Origin: a virus
Strand: one strand, 5' to 3'
Length of the DNA: 64,000 bases
IMG/VR virus record: IMGVR_UViG_3300020447_000001
Coordinates: 52,383-116,382 of that record
The notes beneath the pieces were generated by a model that searched no databases, was not told the origin of the DNA, and saw only the letters and a list, made by a program, of their open reading frames with translations. The position numbers and the translations under genes are program-made. Within the stretch, counting starts at the first letter, position 1; every line of letters begins with the position of its first letter. Positions 58,978-64,000 of this stretch are shown here, piece after piece.

Positions 58978-59231
58978 CGATGGAAAAACATGGGGTTATC
59001 AGCAGTTCAACGCCGGGTGAGTGTTGCGGCGGTGGCGGTTGTGAGGTAACTGAAAAGGCGGCTACGGAAAAACAGCAGACCCTACCCTTTACCGATTTAG
59101 AGCCACAATCATCTTCACCAGCAGAAGAGAAGGAACCTGTTACTGAAAAAGAAGCTGACGGTATGCAGGATTCAGTTCTAAATAGTGCTATTGACGCTGT
59201 TGCTAAGGAGACTCATGGCTCATCCAATTAA
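58974..59231 (+). CDS. Small disordered protein
   Basis: An 85-residue protein with CCGGGGC near residue 18 and Glu/Thr-rich remainder. It overlaps the upstream stop by ATGA and the next gene by 17 bases. The Cys-Gly cluster could bind metal. Function unknown. Confidence 0.45.
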   Translation: MTMEKHGVISSSTPGECCGGGGCEVTEKAATEKQQTLPFTDLEPQSSSPAEEKEPVTEKEADGMQDSVLNSAIDAVAKETHGSSN

Positions 59232-59451
59232 ACGCAAAGAAATGGCTTATGAAGCGCTCAGAAACCATTTCATGTCAGAGCAAACATCTGCCCTCCATAA
59301 TTTGATGGTGTATTTTGAAAATCCGGCAGGTATAGGGGAACACCCTGACTTGCAAGAGGAGATGCGAAAACAAGTAGAGGCAATAGCTAATGCAGAGGAT
59401 TCGCTAGAAACGCTAGATCGTCATCGAGATATGCTCCTTACGGAGGGGTAG
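59215..59451 (+). CDS. Unknown small protein before portal
   Basis: A 78-residue helical protein; ATG at 59215 behind AAGGAGA. Two helices with many Glu and Arg. Phage genes at this site are often scaffolds or connectors, but no motif supports it. Confidence 0.45.
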   Translation: MAHPIKRKEMAYEALRNHFMSEQTSALHNLMVYFENPAGIGEHPDLQEEMRKQVEAIANAEDSLETLDRHRDMLLTEG

Positions 59452-59480
59452 TAGTTATTTAAGTCACGGAGGATACGAAG

Positions 59481-61400
59481 ATGCCGCTCACCAATTCCCC
59501 TTATTGGAAAACTGGTTCGGGGGATCAACAGTTCCCTGATCCATTTCTAGACGTCGCCAGCCAGAACATGCCGACGACCATGAAGAATGCTTTGTGGTGG
59601 TCTGAATATATCTGGGGTGTGTTTGGCACCTATCGAATGGCGATGGAGCGGATCATTTCCTATTTTCTGACCGATATTGATATTACAGGCGACGTATCGG
59701 ATGACGAAAAGAAGAAGTGGGTAGCGTACTTAAATGATACTCTTGGCGTTATGGAATTTATCCAGAACATGATGCGAGATCGCATGTGCTATGGCAATGC
59801 GTTCTGTAGCACTATTGTTCCATTTCGTCGGTTTCTAATGTGTCCTAAGACTGGTGATTTGTACCCGTTGAAGGAGGTGTATAATAACAGTCGTTTTAAT
59901 TTTAAGTGGAGTCCAAACTTTGAATTTGTAGCTACGTGTCCTAAGACGGGATGGCGTGGTGCTTGGGAGGTGATGGATAAGCCGGAGGACGAAGAGCACA
60001 ACATTAAGTTGAAGCGGTGGAATCCTCATGAAATTGAATTGTTGCATGATCCTTATACAGATGAAATTTCATACTTGTGGCGTATACCTGAGGACTACAA
60101 GCTACAAGTTAAGAAAGGGCATCTTTATCATTTAGAGAGAGTTAGCGAGCAGGTTCTTCTAGCCATACGGAAGAATCAGGTTTTCCGTTTTAACGAGGAG
60201 TCTATTTTTCACATGAAAGAACCTACCTTAGCGGGCATTAAAAATCGCGGGTGGGGATTACCTCGTAGTCTTATTAACTTTCGACAGATCTATTACGTAC
60301 AGGTTTTGCGTCGTTTTAATGAGGCGATAGCTTTAGATTACGTAATACCTTTTCGTCTAATTACACCTGCTGCTAGAGGTGGCGGTAGCGCTGGCGGTCT
60401 TCCCGCTCAAGACCCCATGATGTTTCACAATGCCGGTGATTTTCGCTCTCAGGTGAAGAGTATGATTAATAGGAGGCGTCGTGATCCTGCTTCATGGCAG
60501 GTGCTTCCTTTCCCCGTTCAATACGACATGTTGGGCGGAGACGCTAATAATTTGGCTCCTCGTGACTTGATGGACCAAGGGCTGGAGACATTATTGAATG
60601 AGACCGGTACGCCTGTCGAACTGTACAAGGGTACCTTAACGACACAGGCGGCTCCTACGGCGTTACGGTTGTTTGAAAGTACATGGAGAAGTCTAGTATT
60701 CGAAACTAATTCATTACTCCAGTGGCTCATCAACGGCATAGCCGAAGTGATGAGTTGGGAGAAAGTGGATGGTTCCTTGACTAAGGTTACTATTGCTGAC
60801 GATATGCAGAAACAGATGGCTGCTCTTCAGTTGATGATGGGTCAGCAGGTTTCTGGTACTACAGGACTCAAGGCAATTGGATACGATTGGGAGTCCGAGC
60901 AGAAGTTACTGTCAGAGGAAGCTCAAACACAGCAGGAACTCCAGGCTCGTGCTCAGGAGGAGATGGAGCAGGCTGGTTTTGCTGCCGAGCTTGCCAAGGG
61001 TCAACAGGGTGGTGCTCCACCTCCAGGCGGTGGTCAGGGTGCTGCTATGGGCCAAGCCGGTTCTATGGCAGGAGCAGCTCAAGGCGGCGGAAACCCCCCA
61101 GGCGCAGACGCTCAGTCAGCTATGGGGGCCGGTATGACGCCCGTCTCTGAGTACATTGGGACAATGGGTCCAAACACACCGGTAACACCTAACGATCTAC
61201 AGGCGGCTGCGCAGGCACTTGCTCAGCAGTTGCTTGGTTTACCTGAGGGGCAGAAGGACTCTCAGTTACGAGAACTCAAACAATTTAATCCAACGCTACA
61301 TGCTTTGGTTCGCGAAACCATGGACGATATTCGCAGAGATGCCCGCATGCAAGGAGGCGCAATGTTGATGGGCCAAGGCGGTGGTGCACCACCTATGTAA
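59481..61400 (+). CDS. Portal protein
   Basis: A 639-residue protein behind GGAGG. The N-terminus (residues 1-110) is Trp/Tyr/Met-rich, the middle contains the beta and wing regions (FRFNEESIFHMKEPTLAG) and the clip-like region, and the C-terminal 150 residues are Gln/Ala/Gly/Met/Pro-rich. The arrangement and length fit phage portals that form the dodecameric ring for DNA entry. The Gln/Gly-rich tail is a disordered extension. The ring works with the terminase on the minus strand. Confidence 0.75.
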   Translation: MPLTNSPYWKTGSGDQQFPDPFLDVASQNMPTTMKNALWWSEYIWGVFGTYRMAMERIISYFLTDIDITGDVSDDEKKKWVAYLNDTLGVMEFIQNMMRDRMCYGNAFCSTIVPFRRFLMCPKTGDLYPLKEVYNNSRFNFKWSPNFEFVATCPKTGWRGAWEVMDKPEDEEHNIKLKRWNPHEIELLHDPYTDEISYLWRIPEDYKLQVKKGHLYHLERVSEQVLLAIRKNQVFRFNEESIFHMKEPTLAGIKNRGWGLPRSLINFRQIYYVQVLRRFNEAIALDYVIPFRLITPAARGGGSAGGLPAQDPMMFHNAGDFRSQVKSMINRRRRDPASWQVLPFPVQYDMLGGDANNLAPRDLMDQGLETLLNETGTPVELYKGTLTTQAAPTALRLFESTWRSLVFETNSLLQWLINGIAEVMSWEKVDGSLTKVTIADDMQKQMAALQLMMGQQVSGTTGLKAIGYDWESEQKLLSEEAQTQQELQARAQEEMEQAGFAAELAKGQQGGAPPPGGGQGAAMGQAGSMAGAAQGGGNPPGADAQSAMGAGMTPVSEYIGTMGPNTPVTPNDLQAAAQALAQQLLGLPEGQKDSQLRELKQFNPTLHALVRETMDDIRRDARMQGGAMLMGQGGGAPPM

Positions 61401-61416
61401 GAAAAATGAGCTTTAG

Positions 61417-62142
61417 ATGATCAAAATGTATTTCACAAAAACTGGAAGACCTATAAAACCTTATCCAAAACCTAAGAATTCAAAACGATTTAAAAACTTA
61501 ACTGGTAAAACATTTGGAAGGCTCAAAGTTGTCAAATATTTAGGCCGTTGCTACCACTCAAATAATACAAACGGTTTTTCCAATCATTGGGCCGCAAACT
61601 GTTCCTGCGGAAAAAAAGATGTTGTTGTTGCCACCGCCAGTTTTAGAAAGGGGACGCAATCTTGTGGGTGTTTAGCCGACGAACAGCGAAGAGAACGTGC
61701 TTTCGTTCATGGCGGACGAGGTTCCTCAAACGAAGATAGAACAGCGACGTATGTTACTTGGTTTCAGATGCGATCAAGATGTAACAACCAAAACAATAAA
61801 GACTTTAAAAACTACGGAGAGAGGGGAATCGTGGTTTGTGATTCCTGGGGTCAGTTTAAAAACTTTCTTGCCGATATGGGCGAGAGGCCACCCCATATGA
61901 CTTTAGATAGAATAGATAACGACGGAAATTACGCAAAAGATAATTGTCGTTGGGCTACTCGTAAAGAGCAGTGTAGGAATACACGTGTTAATCATATCGT
62001 TGAATTTAATGGGCGCAAACAGCCTATAGTAGTTTGGGCGGAGGAGTACAATATTAATGCCCGCACTTTACGGACTCGTATAGTTGACGCCAAGTGGTCG
62101 ATTAAAAAGGCATTGACGACTCCTGTACGTAAAAATAGATAA
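61417..62142 (+). CDS. HNH-type endonuclease
   Basis: A 241-residue protein. NLTGKTFGRLKVVKYLG, CSCGKKD...CGCL, HGGRG and YGERGIVVC...FLADMG, then LDRIDNDGNYAKDNCRWAT match the HNH/AP2-associated homing endonuclease family. Free-standing genes of this kind in phages often move by homing into conserved sites. It sits directly after the portal. The portal and following genes are intact. Confidence 0.75.
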   Translation: MIKMYFTKTGRPIKPYPKPKNSKRFKNLTGKTFGRLKVVKYLGRCYHSNNTNGFSNHWAANCSCGKKDVVVATASFRKGTQSCGCLADEQRRERAFVHGGRGSSNEDRTATYVTWFQMRSRCNNQNNKDFKNYGERGIVVCDSWGQFKNFLADMGERPPHMTLDRIDNDGNYAKDNCRWATRKEQCRNTRVNHIVEFNGRKQPIVVWAEEYNINARTLRTRIVDAKWSIKKALTTPVRKNR

Positions 62143-62940
62143 ATGAAAATTGCTTTCGTATGTCCTACGCATAAAGAGGGCGAGTTACACGACTACACCG
62201 TAGGAGCTCTCCGCACCTTTTTTGCCACTACAGCGAACGGTGTAGCTATTGTGGTAGATGATGCTTCTGCTGACTGGGACGATTCTTTTAACAGTCAATT
62301 TGAACAGATTCCCATGTTCCCCGGTCAGCAGTGCATTATCCATCGTTTTGACGAGTGGGGCGGACTTACACGCAGTTGGAACCAGGGATTACGCATAGCT
62401 CGTGACTTATCTTGTGACTATGCTGTTTGCGGTAACAACGATATTATTTTTCCTAAGGGCTGGTACTTGTCTTTGCTTCATGCGTTGGACAACGGGTACC
62501 ATTTAGCTGGTCCTCTCTCAAACGCTCCTGGTGTTTCTACGGAAGTTCAGCAGGTTTGGCGGCACTTCTCTGGTTATGAAGTATCTGATAGTTTGTCTCG
62601 AATTGAGGCTGTGCAAGCGTATTTATCTCATGCTTACATGGGTTGCGTGGCAGAGTCCTTCATTAACGGATTTTTTCAGATGGCGAAGGTTTCGACGTGG
62701 TGGGAAGGTTGCTTTTCTGATCAAGACGTGTACCGTCCTATAAATACTCACAGTAGTCGTGGTTGGCGCAATCCCACCCCTTTGATGACTTTAAACGAGG
62801 ATGAATTACAGGGGCGATGGCATAAGAAGGGTTGGAAAGTAGCTGTGTGCTTAGCGAGTTTTATTTTTCACTATCGCGCTATTACGAGAGGTGATGGTTA
62901 CAGAGATCGAGGTGGTCGCTGGTTTCGTAAAGAAAGCTAA
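62143..62940 (+). CDS. Glycosyltransferase family 2-like
   Basis: A 265-residue protein starting KIAFVCPTHKEGE. VAIVVDDASADW near 35-46 and CGNNDIIFP near 97-105 fit a GT-A fold, with a rare ND in place of a DxD. The C-terminus (GRWHKKGWKV) is basic. No membrane helix. The ATG directly follows the HNH stop. Confidence 0.65.
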   Translation: MKIAFVCPTHKEGELHDYTVGALRTFFATTANGVAIVVDDASADWDDSFNSQFEQIPMFPGQQCIIHRFDEWGGLTRSWNQGLRIARDLSCDYAVCGNNDIIFPKGWYLSLLHALDNGYHLAGPLSNAPGVSTEVQQVWRHFSGYEVSDSLSRIEAVQAYLSHAYMGCVAESFINGFFQMAKVSTWWEGCFSDQDVYRPINTHSSRGWRNPTPLMTLNEDELQGRWHKKGWKVAVCLASFIFHYRAITRGDGYRDRGGRWFRKES

Positions 62941-62948
62941 AAGTTGCT

Positions 62949-63662
62949 ATGGTGTCTAAACTGATTGTGTATAGTTGTATCACTTCTGGCTTTGACGCAG
63001 CGCATAGGACATTATTACGTGGCGAAGCGTTACAACAAGAAGAAGATGTTCGTTATATTCTTTTTTCAGACACGTTGCAGCCGTGTTCAATGTCTACTGG
63101 CGGAATGACATGGGAGGTGCAGAACATTAGGTGGTCCCACTCGCTGTGTCCCAGGCGTACAGCGAGATATCACAAGTGTTTACCTCACGTAGTTTTGCCT
63201 CCCCATCAGAAAAGCTTATGGGTTGACGGTAATTTTGCTTTTAAAAGCATTAATCCTTTGGTTGATATAGCGAATGTTTACTTAGCGGACGGATTTAATA
63301 TTGCTACTTATAGGCATAGAGACCGCCAGTGTGTTTACCAGGAAGAACGTGCTTGTCTGAGGTTCCGAAAAGACCAAGCACATATTTTACGAAAACAACT
63401 TAGTAGCTATCAAAGCGAAGGGTATCCAACTTATAATGGGTTAGCTGAGACAGGATGTTTGGTTAGGCATAATAATGTTACAATGCAGGAGTTCAATGAC
63501 ACGTGGTGGTCTGAAATTGAAAGGCATAGTTTTCGGGATCAAATTAGTTTCCCGTATGTCTGTTGGAAGTTAGGTGTGCGATACGGCCACATCGAGGGCG
63601 ACCGGGGTAATATCTGGAAGTCTCAATTTTTTCATTACATAAAACATCCAAGACAAAGATGA
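62949..63662 (+). CDS. DUF616/TOD1-like glycosyltransferase
   Basis: A 237-residue protein. LIVYSCITSGFDAA, YILFSD, CPRRTARYHKCLPHVVLPP, SLWVDGNFAF, HRDRQCVYQEERA and FRDQISFPYVCWK match the DUF616/TOD1 glycosyltransferase family. Predicted to act in the cytoplasm; acceptor unknown. Confidence 0.7.
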   Translation: MVSKLIVYSCITSGFDAAHRTLLRGEALQQEEDVRYILFSDTLQPCSMSTGGMTWEVQNIRWSHSLCPRRTARYHKCLPHVVLPPHQKSLWVDGNFAFKSINPLVDIANVYLADGFNIATYRHRDRQCVYQEERACLRFRKDQAHILRKQLSSYQSEGYPTYNGLAETGCLVRHNNVTMQEFNDTWWSEIERHSFRDQISFPYVCWKLGVRYGHIEGDRGNIWKSQFFHYIKHPRQR

Positions 63663-63675
63663 TTGATTTGTTGTT

Positions 63676-64000
63676 ATGTACACTCTTGGAATTTGCGCCC
63701 CCTATCGCCGATCTGAGATCACTTTAGCTGCTATACGTCTAGCCGATTTAGGCCGCGAATTAGCCATGGATGTGCGGTTCTTATCTGTCGGGTCACCGCA
63801 GAAAAATGTAGACCACATATGGGACCATCGGTTTAGGCGAGTTGAATCGGGCGATGCTTATCGTTTATTACATGGGTGTACACATATAGTATGGTTCATT
63901 CATGACGATGACTTACATAAAAAGTCACGGCTCGTTTCTCCAAAAGCTCGACATTGGTTTGTTCCTTCCTGGCATCAGCTTAGTGCGCAGGTGTTGGGTG
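63676..64000 (+). CDS. Partial glycosyltransferase-like protein (cut by window end)
   Basis: The first 108 residues: YTLGICAPYRRSEITLAAIRL, then IVWFIHDDDLHKKSRL and a W-rich segment. The N-terminal part fits the start of a GT-B glycosyltransferase. The end lies beyond the window. No good ribosome site is seen. Confidence 0.5.
   Translation, partial: MYTLGICAPYRRSEITLAAIRLADLGRELAMDVRFLSVGSPQKNVDHIWDHRFRRVESGDAYRLLHGCTHIVWFIHDDDLHKKSRLVSPKARHWFVPSWHQLSAQVLG

Overview
The window is one stretch of a large, probably virulent tailed double-stranded DNA phage (Caudoviricetes). It encodes a large terminase subunit (minus strand, 11136-13097) and a portal protein (59481-61400). It also carries a nearly complete phage replication and recombination set and many tightly packed small genes with strong GGAGG ribosome sites and 1-10 base stop/start overlaps. 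No integrase, rRNA, tRNA, CRISPR array or insertion sequence was seen. The host cannot be read from the sequence. The polymerase (uracil-DNA-glycosylase-like domain fused to a Pol I core) recalls SPO1-type phages, and several accessory families (Ycf46-like AAA, DUF2997, DUF6165, CAP domain) are typical of environmental bacteria.

Layout. 1-4960: a DUF2997-like protein and a Ycf46-like AAA+ ATPase, then proteins of unknown function, two of which share an identical C-terminal tail. 4969-7740: a GHKL ATPase/HExxH fusion and a GP88-like protein. 7729-13097: a minus-strand gene of unknown role, a zinc-finger protein and the minus-strand terminase. 13150-19243: small genes, including RNase H-like, dCTP deaminase, staphylococcal-nuclease-like and an RNA polymerase alpha-CTD-like protein, divided by several intrinsic terminators.

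19244-20473 is a 1.2 kb non-coding region and the most unusual part of the window. It holds a G-rich array of about 147 degenerate pentamers (NNGGY) in 15 blocks separated by AGTC, ended by a strong intrinsic terminator. Next comes a second array with GCA every 11-12 bp. A 46-bp inverted repeat then begins, which together with its partner at 21371-21416 brackets a GT-D-like glycosyltransferase gene.

21448-29475: accessory genes (polysaccharide deacetylase, secreted CAP protein, zinc-ribbon proteins, a second HExxH protein, several DUF proteins). 29507-48877: the replication and recombination block, with SbcD/SbcC-like nuclease, SF2 helicase, DnaB-like helicase, primase, UDG-Pol I fusion, thymidylate kinase, a possible ssDNA-binding protein and a RecA-like ATPase. 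49020-59451: two glycosyltransferases, a DEDD exonuclease, a RuvC-like resolvase and many unknown genes. 59481-64000: portal, an HNH endonuclease and three more glycosyltransferase-like genes, the last cut by the window end.

The genes fit a phage that brings its own replisome and recombination machinery, adjusts nucleotide pools (Dcd, Tmk) and may alter host transcription (alpha-CTD mimic). It invests heavily in glycan chemistry. A palindrome, TTAAATAGTACTATTTAA or close variants, recurs between genes and may be a shared regulatory element. Family names come from recognised motifs only; no database search was run.
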